From assembly GCA_050184585.1 (NCBI GenBank), contig JBFXAF010000007.1, forward strand, positions 1-64,000: a stretch of 64,000 nt of DNA. Direction: 5' to 3'. Source of the DNA: JBFXAF01 sp050184585 (GTDB lineage Bacteria > Pseudomonadota > Alphaproteobacteria > Rhizobiales > Rhizobiaceae). The position numbers and the translations under genes were made by a program. The first letter of the stretch is position 1; each line of letters starts with the position of its first letter. Under the pieces are notes generated by a model, which saw only the letters and a list, made by a program, of their open reading frames with translations, had not been told where the DNA came from and did no database searches. This document shows positions 16,463-25,531 of this stretch, in pieces.

Positions 16463-16951
16463 CTATGCCGCGGGGGAAACGAAGAGCGACCGGGTCAGGA
16501 CGACGACCTGCCGGATTTGCTCGAGCGCATAGAGGAGAAGGCCGATCGCAATCGCGGCCCAGGGGACGACCGTATAGAGGATGGGACTGGAGGGGATGTA
16601 GTCGCCGACCTGATAGGCCCAGACGACCTTCTTGGCGACGGGCCAGAAGATGATGAGGATGGCGGTCGCGCCGGCCGCGTTGAACAGGATCTTCAGCAGC
16701 TTCTCCGCAACCCCCGTCATGCGGCTCTTGATGAGATCGAACGCGATCTCGCGTCCCTCCCTGGCGACGACGACGAGGGGCAGGAACGTGGTCAGCGCGA
16801 AACCGAAGGTCGTCAGTTCGACAGCCAGGTGGATTGGCGTCCCGAGAACGGTACGGGCGAAGACGTCCGCATTGATCAGGACCACCATGAGAATGGTGAC
16901 TGCAACGGCAACAAGGATCGCCGCCTCGACCACCCGGTCCCAAACTCTCAT
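16463..16951 (-). CDS. TRAP transporter small permease DctQ
   Basis: A 162-residue protein with four membrane helices, including the conserved ELTTFGFALTTFLPLVVVAREGREIAFDLI block of DctQ proteins. It supports the large permease in a tripartite transporter. ATG 16951 is preferred because GAGG lies upstream and the homology begins there (MRVWDRVVEAAILVAVAVTILM). An 80-bp gap with a stem-loop separates it from dctP. Confidence 0.9.
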   Translation of the reverse strand: MRVWDRVVEAAILVAVAVTILMVVLINADVFARTVLGTPIHLAVELTTFGFALTTFLPLVVVAREGREIAFDLIKSRMTGVAEKLLKILFNAAGATAILIIFWPVAKKVVWAYQVGDYIPSSPILYTVVPWAAIAIGLLLYALEQIRQVVVLTRSLFVSPAA

Positions 16952-16988
16952 CTCTTCGCCTCGTCTTCGGATATCAGCGCATGCGAAT

Positions 16989-17015
16989 GCGGGAACGACG
17001 CGTCGTCGTTCCCGC
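16989..17015. terminator. Intercistronic stem-loop between dctP and dctQ
   Basis: GCGGGAACGACG-CGT-CGTCGTTCCCGC is a perfect 12-bp stem with a 3-nt loop and no T tract. In the gap after a binding-protein gene such a hairpin may stabilise the dctP message or attenuate the permease genes. Confidence 0.6.
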
Positions 17016-17031
17016 CGATACGCCGTCAGTG

Positions 17032-18135
17032 TCAGAGAGCTGCCGCGTCGATCGCCTTCTTGGGATCCCACGAACCGTCGTTGTAGGCCTTGTAGAGTTC
17101 CTTCATCCGCCCGGTGATCTTCTCGCCGGGAAGCCCCTTGGCCTCGAGATCCTTGGCCACCTCCGCCAGGAAGTCCGGCGTCGCTTCGAGCCATGCGTTG
17201 CGCTCGGCCTCGGGCATGACGATGTACTTCATCGACGGATCGCTCTGGAACGCGTCCAGGGCCATCTTGCGCTCGGCCGCGATCATCGTGCCGGTCTCGA
17301 CGAGCATCTCCTTGTGAACGTTGTCGACGATCGCCTTCTGCTCATCGCTCAAGCTGTTCCAGGTGTCGAGGTTCATGCCGAGAACCATGGTCGGGATCGC
17401 GGCGCGATTGTCGACGTAGGTCAGGTTCTTGGAGATCTCGTGCGTCTTGGTCGCGAGCAGCCAGCCGGCATTGGTCCACACGCCGTCAAGCAGTCCGGTC
17501 TGGAGGCTGGTGTGGGTCTCCGCCCAGGGCATGGATACCGCGGTCGCCCCGGCGTTGTTGAGGGCACGCAAGGCCCCGTCGACGGACGCACGGATCTTCT
17601 TGCCCTTCATGTCCGCCAGCGTGGCGATCGGCTCGTTGCTGATCAGGGCGAATTCGTCCATCGGCATGAAGCCGATGATCTTGATGTTCTGCCTGGCCGC
17701 CTCCGCCTCGAACTCGGGAAACTCTTCGAAGAGCTGCGCGAGAATGGCGTTGACGGCGACCAGATCGCCGCCCGTGGTCAGCCGGAAGTCCGCGACCGAA
17801 AGCGCGGTGAGCAGCGGGAACAGCCCGGGCGTGTAGTTCTGGCCGATCGTACCGACCTGCAGCACGCCGGAACCGACGGCGTCGGCGATCTCGCCGAGGC
17901 CGGCCCGCGCACCGCCGAAGGTCAGGTTGAACTTGATCTGGCCGCTCGACTGCTCTTCGAGCCGCTTGCCGAATTCGATGGCCGATATCGAGGCCTGTAC
18001 GCTGCTCGCCGGGGATCCGGTCTCGCCGTTGAGGACGATTTCATCCGCGAACGTATGCGCCGACGTGGCGCCGAGGCCTAACACGGCGGCCAGCGCGACA
18101 CCGAACAGATATTGCGTGGCGGGGCGTGCACTCAT
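17032..18135 (-). CDS. TRAP transporter periplasmic substrate-binding protein DctP
   Basis: A 367-residue secreted protein with a signal peptide (residues 1-30, VALAAVLGLGATSAHTFA). DctP-type features are FGKRLEEQSSGQIKFNLTFGG, DMKGKKIRASVDGALRALNNAGATAVSMPWAETHTSLQTGLLDGVWTN and WNSLSDEQKAIVDNVHKE. In the family an Arg in the KIRASVDG-type segment binds a substrate carboxylate; here KKIRA is present. It is the first gene of the TRAP operon, opposite in function to the downstream permeases. The adjoining LysR gene is the likely regulator. Confidence 0.93.
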   Translation of the reverse strand: MSARPATQYLFGVALAAVLGLGATSAHTFADEIVLNGETGSPASSVQASISAIEFGKRLEEQSSGQIKFNLTFGGARAGLGEIADAVGSGVLQVGTIGQNYTPGLFPLLTALSVADFRLTTGGDLVAVNAILAQLFEEFPEFEAEAARQNIKIIGFMPMDEFALISNEPIATLADMKGKKIRASVDGALRALNNAGATAVSMPWAETHTSLQTGLLDGVWTNAGWLLATKTHEISKNLTYVDNRAAIPTMVLGMNLDTWNSLSDEQKAIVDNVHKEMLVETGTMIAAERKMALDAFQSDPSMKYIVMPEAERNAWLEATPDFLAEVAKDLEAKGLPGEKITGRMKELYKAYNDGSWDPKKAIDAAAL

Positions 18136-18312
18136 CTCGAAAACCTCCTGGACATGGGTTGCCGTCGTGACCCCATACGTCGCCGGATCGCTTGTCAGCC
18201 GCGCCTATCCTAGGGTCGGTTTCCGTCTCGGTGGTAGCTCGATGCCTGCTCCTGCGCGGTTTTGTCCGCCTTGGATATCGATCAGTTAGGCATCCCTGCG
18301 AACGTCGCGCAA

Positions 18313-18358
18313 ATCGATATTTTGTCCGAGCTGCATTAGAAGGATCGATATTGGTCCA
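18313..18358. promoter_or_regulatory. Direct repeat in the dctP promoter region
   Basis: ATCGATATTTTGTCC (18313) and ATCGATATTGGTCC (18344) recur 31 bp apart, about three helical turns, in the 288-bp region upstream of dctP. A third partial copy, TATCGATCAG, lies near 18275. This is a plausible regulator-binding array, perhaps for the adjoining LysR protein. Confidence 0.4.
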
Positions 18359-18423
18359 GAGCGGTCGGCCCGTGTCCACGTTTGGGCGTTGGGCGAAACA
18401 CATGACGCCAGTCCAATCGACGG

Positions 18424-19338
18424 CTACATCATGCCGTTGACCTGGAGGATGGTCGCACGCAGCCATTTCGAGGCCGGGTCGACATTCAGCCGCTCGTGCC
18501 AGTAGAGGTTGATGTACGGGCCGTCGACCTCGTAGGGCACGGGGCAGACGACAAGGCCGAGGGACATGTAATTGTGGTCCGATGCGACCATGGGGCCGGT
18601 GACGATCGCATCTGTCTTCGCCGCGAAGGCGGCGGCGGTGTAGTAGTCGTTCACCGTCGCATAGACCCTGCGCGTGATGCCGAATTTCTTCAGCGCGGCC
18701 GATACCGGGCTCGGCAGGTCCCTGTAGCTCACCGCGATGTGCGGACGGCGCGTGTATTCCTCCAGCGTATCCGGCGCTGGGCCGTAGACCGGGTTGTACC
18801 AGCAGCTGTAGCCGGCCTTGAACATCCGAATCTTCTGTATCCGGGGCACGGGCACGGGAAGGTCGTTTGCTATGGCGACGTCCACCTCCTCACGGTCGAT
18901 CGCCTCGACGATCCGGTCGAGTTCGAAGGGGATGGCGTAGAAGGTCACGCGGGGCGCCAGCACCGAAGCCACGTTGGTGAGCCTGGGGATGTACTGCGGC
19001 TGCCAGATATCCAGGCACATCATCCTGAATTCGCGGGCCGAGGTCGCCTGATCGAAGGCGTGGTCGTGATTGAATACCGCGTAGATCTCCTTGAGCAGCG
19101 GCTCCAGCCTGGCGTGTAGCTCGCGCGCGCGTCGGGTCGGTTCCAGCCCGTTCGGGGCACGCGTCAGGAGCGGATCCTTGAAGAGCTTCCTCAACTGGTT
19201 GAGATTGTGGGAGATCGCCGGCTGGCCGAGCGAGAGCCGTGCCGCCGTCCTCGATGCGCTGCGTTCGACCATAAGGACGTCGAAGACCACCAGAAGGCTG
19301 ATATTATGCCGAATGATGGCGAGCCGGCCCGTGTCCAT
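18424..19338 (-). CDS. LysR-family transcriptional regulator (NodD/PcpR-like branch)
   Basis: A 304-residue LysR protein. The N-terminal winged helix (ISLLVVFDVLMVERSASRTAARLSLGQPAISHNLNQLRKLFKDPLLTRAPNGLEPTRRA) is complete, and a type 2 periplasmic-like effector domain follows from about residue 95. The branch with SLGQPAISHNL resembles NodD/PcpR/LeuO-like regulators. It lies between the TRAP operon and the divergent hydantoinase operon, so it probably controls one or both. No clear ribosome site precedes ATG 19338. Confidence 0.9.
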   Translation of the reverse strand: MDTGRLAIIRHNISLLVVFDVLMVERSASRTAARLSLGQPAISHNLNQLRKLFKDPLLTRAPNGLEPTRRARELHARLEPLLKEIYAVFNHDHAFDQATSAREFRMMCLDIWQPQYIPRLTNVASVLAPRVTFYAIPFELDRIVEAIDREEVDVAIANDLPVPVPRIQKIRMFKAGYSCWYNPVYGPAPDTLEEYTRRPHIAVSYRDLPSPVSAALKKFGITRRVYATVNDYYTAAAFAAKTDAIVTGPMVASDHNYMSLGLVVCPVPYEVDGPYINLYWHERLNVDPASKWLRATILQVNGMM

Positions 19339-19515
19339 GACATTTCAATCGAGCACGGAGGGTTTCGTGTCAATCATCCAGTCGATGAGCCCGGAATTCC
19401 GGCCACTGACCACGAAGTCGCCGCGCGGCGGCTCCGACTGTTATTGCCACGGCTAATATCTGGCGAGAAAAGTATCGATTTGCCGCAATGAACGGCGGCT
19501 CCTACCAATGATCGC

Positions 19516-21360
19516 ATGATCGAGCGGATGCCCCCGGGCAGGCGCCGAGGGCATTGCTCAAGTGATCGGGATCACCGGATGGACGTCGATCTTCTGACGA
19601 TGGTGGTGCTCCAGAGCGGCATCGGCACCGCCGGCGTCGAGATGTCGGAGACCCTGGTGAAGTCGGGACGATCCGGCATCCTCAACACCGCCTATGATTT
19701 TTCCTGCGCCTTCGTGGACCGCAACTTCAGTACGCTATCGACGTCCGGCGGCGGATTGCCTTTCCATCTGAACTCCATCGACATGGTGCCGCGCGCCGTG
19801 GCGGCGAAGTATGCGGGGGACATGCGGGAAGGGGACATCTTCGCCTGCAACGATTCCTACATGGGCAACACGCACTGCGCCGACATCACCATGGTGTCGC
19901 CGGTGGCGGTCGACGACCAGATCGTCGGCTATTGCTGCGTGAGGGCGCACATGGCCGACATCGGCTTCCCCACGCCGACGACCTATGACCGTCAGTGCCG
20001 CGACTACTACGCCGAAGGCATCACGCTGCCGGGCGTCAGGGTCCAGCAGAACTTTCGCGACATCCCCGAGGTCGTCGAGATACTCAAGGCCAACATCCGT
20101 TCGCCGGAAATGTTCTATGGCGACTACCTGGCCATCGTGGCCGCGCTGAGGGTCGGGCAGAAGCGTGTCGCCGATCTCTGCCGGAAGTACGGGGTCGAGA
20201 CGTTCAACCGCTTCTCCGAGCAACTGCAACACTACGGCGAGCGCATGGCGCGCGAGGCGATCCGCGATCTTCCCGGCGGCACCGTGACCAAGCAACTCAT
20301 GTACGAGCCGCTGCCCGACATCGGCTATCCGGATGGGTTTCCGGTCCGCGCCACGGTTACCGTGGATCCCATCGCCGAGAAGGTGCTGATCGACGTCCGC
20401 GACAACGAAGACAACATCCCAATGGGTCTCAATCTCAGCGAAGGCGTCCTGCTCGCCTGTGCGAGGCAGGCCGTCTTCGCCGCGCTCGGTCCGGAGGTCC
20501 CGCGCGTCAACGGTGCGTTCTCCAGGGTCGAGGTGACGGCACGCACGGGAGCCGCAGTGGGCATACCCCGCTTCCCCGCTGCCACGTCCGTCGGAGGCGT
20601 CGGCCTCACCCAGGTCCTCTACAACGTCATTTCCATCGCGCTGACCGAAATGGGCCAAAACGTCTACGCGCTGTCGGGCACGAATGTGGGCATCGGCGCC
20701 GCCGGCTCGGTGGTGAGCGGCTACGATTCCCGTATCGGCAAGAGCTACGTCAACCAGATCCTGTACGGCCACTGGGGTGGCCCTGCATTGAACGGGCATG
20801 ACGGCTACCTGACCTTCGGCAGCGCCAGCTCAGCCGGCTTCCTGATGCATATGAGCGTGGAGATCGGCGAGAGACAGCAACCGATCGTCATCCAAAGCCT
20901 GGGCGTCAACCAGGATTCCGGAGGCGCCGGGCAGTTCGACGGCGCACCCGGTTCCCATACTGTCATCACGCCTCTCGCCGATCCCGTCCGCTTCATCGCG
21001 AACGCGGGCGGGCGCGTGTTCCCACCGCCGGGCACGCGCGGCGGGCAGCCGGGCGGCTCATGCTGGACGTGGGTCGAGGACGCCGACGGGCGGCGCGAGG
21101 CGCTCGCCGTCGACGCCGATTTCATCCTGAGGCCCGGCCAGCGGCTCATCGCCACCAGCTGCGGCGGCGGCGGGTGGGGCGATCCGAAGAGCCGCGACCC
21201 CGAACGCATCCGCAAGCGCGTCGAGGACGGGTGGCTCTCCGTCGAGAAGGCGCGGGACGTCTATGGCGTGGCCCTTTCGGCCGAGAGGTACAGCGGCCGT
21301 TATGCGGTCGATCACAACGAAACGGCGCGTCTGCGCGAAACCTCCACCATGGCGGCCTAG
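19516..21360 (+). CDS. hyuB: Hydantoinase B/oxoprolinase family protein (first pair)
   Basis: A 614-residue HyuB family subunit. Family blocks seen are GDIFACNDSYMGNTHCADITMVSPV, RAHMADIG, YYAEGITLPGVRVQ, the RSPEMFYGDYLAIVAALRVGQKRV segment and a Gly-rich C-terminal region (GAAGSVVSGYDSRIG, CGGGGWGDPKSRDPERIRKRVEDGWLS). With HyuA it forms an ATP-dependent ring-opening amidohydrolase for hydantoins or 5-oxoproline-like substrates. ATG 19516 has no visible ribosome site; ATG 19579 (MDVDLLTM) is an equally possible start. It is the first gene of hyuB-hyuA-ridA-aminotransferase. Confidence 0.9.
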   Translation: MIERMPPGRRRGHCSSDRDHRMDVDLLTMVVLQSGIGTAGVEMSETLVKSGRSGILNTAYDFSCAFVDRNFSTLSTSGGGLPFHLNSIDMVPRAVAAKYAGDMREGDIFACNDSYMGNTHCADITMVSPVAVDDQIVGYCCVRAHMADIGFPTPTTYDRQCRDYYAEGITLPGVRVQQNFRDIPEVVEILKANIRSPEMFYGDYLAIVAALRVGQKRVADLCRKYGVETFNRFSEQLQHYGERMAREAIRDLPGGTVTKQLMYEPLPDIGYPDGFPVRATVTVDPIAEKVLIDVRDNEDNIPMGLNLSEGVLLACARQAVFAALGPEVPRVNGAFSRVEVTARTGAAVGIPRFPAATSVGGVGLTQVLYNVISIALTEMGQNVYALSGTNVGIGAAGSVVSGYDSRIGKSYVNQILYGHWGGPALNGHDGYLTFGSASSAGFLMHMSVEIGERQQPIVIQSLGVNQDSGGAGQFDGAPGSHTVITPLADPVRFIANAGGRVFPPPGTRGGQPGGSCWTWVEDADGRREALAVDADFILRPGQRLIATSCGGGGWGDPKSRDPERIRKRVEDGWLSVEKARDVYGVALSAERYSGRYAVDHNETARLRETSTMAA

Positions 21361-21368
21361 GCGCGCAG

Positions 21369-23441
21369 ATGTCAGAGAGTGCGTATCAGCTCAGCGTCGA
21401 CGTAGGCGGCACGTTCACGGATTTCGTCTTCTGCTACGAGGACGGCAGCACGGAACTCCTGAAGTCGGTCTCCACGCCGAACGACATCTCGGAAGGCATC
21501 TTCCACGGCATCGAGAAGGCGGCGCAGCGCAAACGGGTCGAGGTGGGCGCGTTCCTGGGCCGGTGCCGCAGTCTCGCGCTCGGAACCACGGTCGCGACCA
21601 ACGCCATCCTGCAAAACCGGACCGCGCGAACGGCCCTGCTTTGCACCGAAGGGCATTCGCAGGTGCTTCTCATCCGCGAGGGTCACAAGATCGACGTGCA
21701 CAATTTCCGCGTCGACTATCCCGAACCGTACATTCCGCAGACGCTGACCTTCGAGGTCCGGGAGCGGATCGTGAGCGATGGGAGCGTGGCGGTCGCGCTG
21801 GACGAGAACCGGTTGCGCGAGACCATCGCGACCATCGCGCGGCGCGACGTCGAGGCGATAGCCGTGTCGTTTCTGTGGTCGATCGCGAATCCCGCACACG
21901 AGCTCCGTGCGGCTGAAATCGTCGCCGAACTGCTCCCGGACGTGCCCGTGACGCTCGGGCACCGCATCAGCCCGAGCATCCGCGAGTACCGCCGGACCTC
22001 GACGGCGGCCATTGATGCCTCGCTGAAGACGATCGTCGGCCGAAACCTCGACAGGATCAGGGAGCGCTTGTCGCTGGCAGGTTTCGGGGGCACGCTGAGC
22101 GTGATCACCTCCACCGGCGGTCGGGTGTCCGTCGAGGAGGCGCTGGCCAGCCCGGTCAACCTGTGTCTCTCCGGTCCGTCGGGAGCGCCCGTGGCGAGCC
22201 GCTGGCTCTGCGGTCGGGAGGAGTTGCGGTCGCCGGACACCATCACCGGCGACATGGGCGGAACGAGCTTCGACGTCAGCCTCTGCATCGGCGGCGAGAA
22301 TCTCATTCATCGGCACGGCAAGATCGGCGGCCATATCTTCGCAGTGCCCGCGGCGGAGATCCTGACCATCGGTGCCGGCGGCGGGTCCATCGCCGAGATC
22401 GACAAGGGCGGGATGATCCATGTCGGCCGGCAATCCGCCGGCTCGGTGCCTGGTCCCGCCTGCTACGGCCGCGGCGGCGGTTTCGCGACCGTCACCGACG
22501 CCAACCTGGTGAGAGGGTTGATCGCGACCGAGAGCTTCGGAGACGGCTCGCTCTCGCTCTCAGCGTCGCTCGCGCACCGGGCGATCGACGAGAACGTCGC
22601 CAAGCCGCTGGGCCTGGACGTGCTCGACGCGGCATGCCTGATCTCGGCGGTGGTCGAGCAGAAGATGGCGACCGCGATCGAGGAGATCACCATCAAGCGT
22701 GGCCTGGATACGCGTGACTTCACGCTCGTCGCGGGCGGGTCGGCGGCAGGTCTCCACATGGCGCGCATCGCACAGATCCTGCAGGTGCGCCAGGTCCTGT
22801 TCCCGCGCGTCGCCGGGGTGCTCAGCGCGTTCGGCATCGCCGCCGGCGACATCAAGCGTTACTTCGGCCGTTCCTTCCACACGCGGAGCGACCTCTTCGA
22901 TGCGCAGGGCGTCGAGGCCGTGCTGGCCGACCTCATCTTGGAAGCCGAGAACTTCCTGGAGCGAATGGAGGTCGAGCCGCATGCGCGTGTGCTCAACTTC
23001 ACCGCGGAGGCCTGCTACCCCGACCAGATCTGGAACCTGACGACGCCCTTCGATCGTGATCGGATCGCATCGGAAGGCATCGCGCCCATCGTCGCGCGCT
23101 TCCACGAGATTCACAGGCTCAAGTACCGAACCAACTCACCGGCCGAGCCGGTGGAATTCTGGGAATGGGGCGTAGAGGCGATCGGAAAGCGCGCCTTCGA
23201 TGCCGCGCGCTTCGTGGACGAGACCCGCATCGCCGACACGCCACGCGCTGGCGTCCGCACCGTGCGTATATCCAGCGGCGTCGACGTCGAGGCGCCCGTC
23301 TTCGATCGCGCGAACCTCGCCCCAGGAAGCCGCGTCGCCGGTCCCGCGATCATCCAGGACCATCTCTCCATCGTCCTCGTGCCAGAGAAGGCCGAAGCAA
23401 CCTTCACCGCGAACGGGAACATCCTCGTCGACATCAACTGA
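21369..23441 (+). CDS. hyuA: Hydantoinase/oxoprolinase A subunit (first pair)
   Basis: A 690-residue ASKHA-fold subunit. Phosphate-binding motif 1 is SVDVGGTFTDFVFCYEDG, motif 2 is GDMGGTSFDVSLCIGG, and the SGPSGAPVASRWL and TIGAGGGSIAEIDKGG glycine loops follow. GPACYGRGGGFATVTDANLVRG is a family block. It would supply the ATPase half of ring opening. ATG 21369 starts 8 nt after the hyuB stop. The substrate is unknown; a neighbouring class III aminotransferase and RidA suggest an amino-acid-derived ring compound. Confidence 0.92.
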   Translation: MSESAYQLSVDVGGTFTDFVFCYEDGSTELLKSVSTPNDISEGIFHGIEKAAQRKRVEVGAFLGRCRSLALGTTVATNAILQNRTARTALLCTEGHSQVLLIREGHKIDVHNFRVDYPEPYIPQTLTFEVRERIVSDGSVAVALDENRLRETIATIARRDVEAIAVSFLWSIANPAHELRAAEIVAELLPDVPVTLGHRISPSIREYRRTSTAAIDASLKTIVGRNLDRIRERLSLAGFGGTLSVITSTGGRVSVEEALASPVNLCLSGPSGAPVASRWLCGREELRSPDTITGDMGGTSFDVSLCIGGENLIHRHGKIGGHIFAVPAAEILTIGAGGGSIAEIDKGGMIHVGRQSAGSVPGPACYGRGGGFATVTDANLVRGLIATESFGDGSLSLSASLAHRAIDENVAKPLGLDVLDAACLISAVVEQKMATAIEEITIKRGLDTRDFTLVAGGSAAGLHMARIAQILQVRQVLFPRVAGVLSAFGIAAGDIKRYFGRSFHTRSDLFDAQGVEAVLADLILEAENFLERMEVEPHARVLNFTAEACYPDQIWNLTTPFDRDRIASEGIAPIVARFHEIHRLKYRTNSPAEPVEFWEWGVEAIGKRAFDAARFVDETRIADTPRAGVRTVRISSGVDVEAPVFDRANLAPGSRVAGPAIIQDHLSIVLVPEKAEATFTANGNILVDIN

Positions 23442-23487
23442 CCGCCGGATCACCGATTTCCGCCGTCGCCAGCAAGGAGTGACCGAC

Positions 23488-23865
23488 ATGCTGACCCATG
23501 TGCCGCATGAGAAACACAACAGATACAGCGAGGCGATCACCGTCCCGCTCGGCGGCGCAACCATGGCGTTCGTCGCGGGGCAGTGGGGCGTAGCGCCCGG
23601 GAGCACCGAGAAGCCGAGCGTCGAAGCGGAAACCCGCGCCTGCTTCGCGAATGTCCAGAAGGTGCTGGCCAAGTGCGGCATGGGCTTCGCCGACGTGGTT
23701 CGGATAGACGTCTTCCTGTCCGACCTCGCTCTCTACGACGAGTTCTCGCGCGTGCGCTCGGAGATATTCCCTGACAAGCCGCCGACCAGCACGCTCGTCA
23801 GGGCCGACATGCTCCTCGGCGCCCGAGTCGAAATCACCGCCATCGCCGTCAAGGCGTCCGCCTGA
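23488..23865 (+). CDS. RidA family protein (first)
   Basis: A 125-residue RidA/YjgF/UK114 protein: MAFVAGQWGVAPG, KVLAKCGMGFADVVRIDVFLSDLALYDEFSRVRSEIF, PPTSTLVRADMLLGARVEITAIAV. RidA enzymes hydrolyse reactive enamine/imine intermediates made by PLP enzymes. The Arg in TSTLVRAD occupies the place of the catalytic Arg105 of Salmonella RidA. AAGGAG lies 8 nt before ATG 23488. Position between hyuA and an aminotransferase gene fits clearing imines from that step. Confidence 0.88.
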   Translation: MLTHVPHEKHNRYSEAITVPLGGATMAFVAGQWGVAPGSTEKPSVEAETRACFANVQKVLAKCGMGFADVVRIDVFLSDLALYDEFSRVRSEIFPDKPPTSTLVRADMLLGARVEITAIAVKASA

Positions 23866-23885
23866 CCTGCCGGAGGAACTTGAAG

Positions 23886-25313
23886 ATGATCTCAGAAGAA
23901 GCGCTGGAGAAGCTGTCGCCGACCCAACCCTTCGTGCGATCGAACGCGTTGCCGGGGCCGTTGGCGCGGGCGGCCCTCGAAAAGCTGGCCGAGAACGAGT
24001 TCTCGGACGGGTACAACGTCAACAATCCGCTGGTCATCTCCGGAGGTCAGGGTTGCGTCTTCGAGGACCCCGACGGGAACAGGTTCCTCGACCTCAACAC
24101 CATGTGGTCGCTCTGCTACCTCGGCATGGGTCACCCGAAGGTGCAGGAGCGCCTGCACGCGGAAGCCGACCGCAACAACAGGGCGGGCAACATCCAGACC
24201 GAAGCCCGCGCAATACTCGAACAGAAGATTCTCGATTTCGTTCCGCCCGAGACGCGGCCGGGCGCACGCGTGGCGTTCACCATGACCGGTTCGCAGGCTA
24301 CCGAGATGGCAGTGCGGCTCGCCATGCGCGCCACAGGCAAGCGCCATATCGTGGCGTTCACCAACTGCTATCACGGTGGCTGGGGCATCGCGTGGGAGTT
24401 TGCCGCCCAGAGCCGCTATCGGACCTATGACTGGGGAAACAAGACCCAGTCGGCGACCCACATTCCCTATCCCTACTGCTATCGCTGCCCGCTGAAGCTC
24501 GCGCCCGGAAATTGCGGTGGCGCCTGCGCCGATCTCATGGAATTCATGTTGACCGGACCAAACACGGGGGTCGACGACGTCGCCTGCGTGATTGTCGAAG
24601 CAATCCAGAACAACGGCCACATAAAGCCGCCCAAGGGCTGGCTGAAGAGAGTGCGCGAACTCTGCGACCGCATCGGCGCGATCCTCATCATCGATGCGAC
24701 CGCCAACGGCTTCGTCGTTTCGGGCAATGTCTTCGAGCACGAGGAACAGGGCGTTGCCGCCGACATCATCACCATCGGCAAGGGAATTGCGAACTCGCTG
24801 CCGCTTTCGGCGGTGATCCTGAGCGCCGATGTGGCGGAGCGCGCCAAGGGGATCGCAGTCTACAATGGTGGCACCGCCCATCCCATCGTGCTCGAAGCGT
24901 CGATCGCGACGTTGGATGCGATGTTCGACAAGGAGGATGACCTGATTGGCCGGGCACGGGTGATCGAGGATGCGGCGAAGGCCGTGCTGGAGCCGTTCGC
25001 GCGCAGCAGCGCCGTGGTCGGCGAAGTGCGGATCCACGGCTTCACCGGAGCGGTCGAACTGGTCCGGTCCAAGGAGACGAAGGAGCCGGTGCGGTCGAGC
25101 CGCGAGCCGGGGTCGCCGCTCAACCTGATGCTCCACGCGGCGGGACCCGAATCGATGCTGCTGCAGGGGTTCCCCTTCTTCTCGGGTGGGCCCTTCAACA
25201 ACACCATCCGCTGGTGCGTGCCGATGACCACGCCGAAGAAGCATTTTCTCAAGGCGCTGCACATCCTCATGCAGAGCATAAGCGACAATGAGGAGAAGCT
25301 GAAAAACGGATGA
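23886..25313 (+). CDS. Class III (PLP-dependent) aminotransferase, atypical
   Basis: A 475-residue fold-type I aminotransferase. It shows GSQATEMAVRLAMRATGK, NCYHGGWG, and the PLP lysine in DIITIGKGIANSLPLSAV. The usual DEVQ-T-GFGR motif reads IDATANGFVVSG: the Asp that contacts PLP N1 and the Gly-Phe remain, the other positions differ. A Cys-rich insert YCYRCPLKL...GNCGGAC may bind metal. GGAGGA precedes ATG 23886. It is the last gene of the first hydantoinase operon. Donor and acceptor are unknown; a decarboxylase or racemase is possible. Confidence 0.83.
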   Translation: MISEEALEKLSPTQPFVRSNALPGPLARAALEKLAENEFSDGYNVNNPLVISGGQGCVFEDPDGNRFLDLNTMWSLCYLGMGHPKVQERLHAEADRNNRAGNIQTEARAILEQKILDFVPPETRPGARVAFTMTGSQATEMAVRLAMRATGKRHIVAFTNCYHGGWGIAWEFAAQSRYRTYDWGNKTQSATHIPYPYCYRCPLKLAPGNCGGACADLMEFMLTGPNTGVDDVACVIVEAIQNNGHIKPPKGWLKRVRELCDRIGAILIIDATANGFVVSGNVFEHEEQGVAADIITIGKGIANSLPLSAVILSADVAERAKGIAVYNGGTAHPIVLEASIATLDAMFDKEDDLIGRARVIEDAAKAVLEPFARSSAVVGEVRIHGFTGAVELVRSKETKEPVRSSREPGSPLNLMLHAAGPESMLLQGFPFFSGGPFNNTIRWCVPMTTPKKHFLKALHILMQSISDNEEKLKNG

Positions 25314-25531
25314 TGGCATGGCGTCGCTGGATGGTGTCCGCGACGTGCGTTGTCGACCCATCGATTGAATCCCCGTTCGTTGTTCGTGGGCAGCGCGAGG
25401 CCTGCTTCTTCGCGTCCTTCCAGAAGCTTCGGATTGCTCTCCGGCGGGTCACGTCCGACGGTGGTTGCGAACGAGAACGTCTCGATCGGCGGCCTGCGCT
25501 GCTTTGGCTGATGTGAGGACGAACAGGCGTC

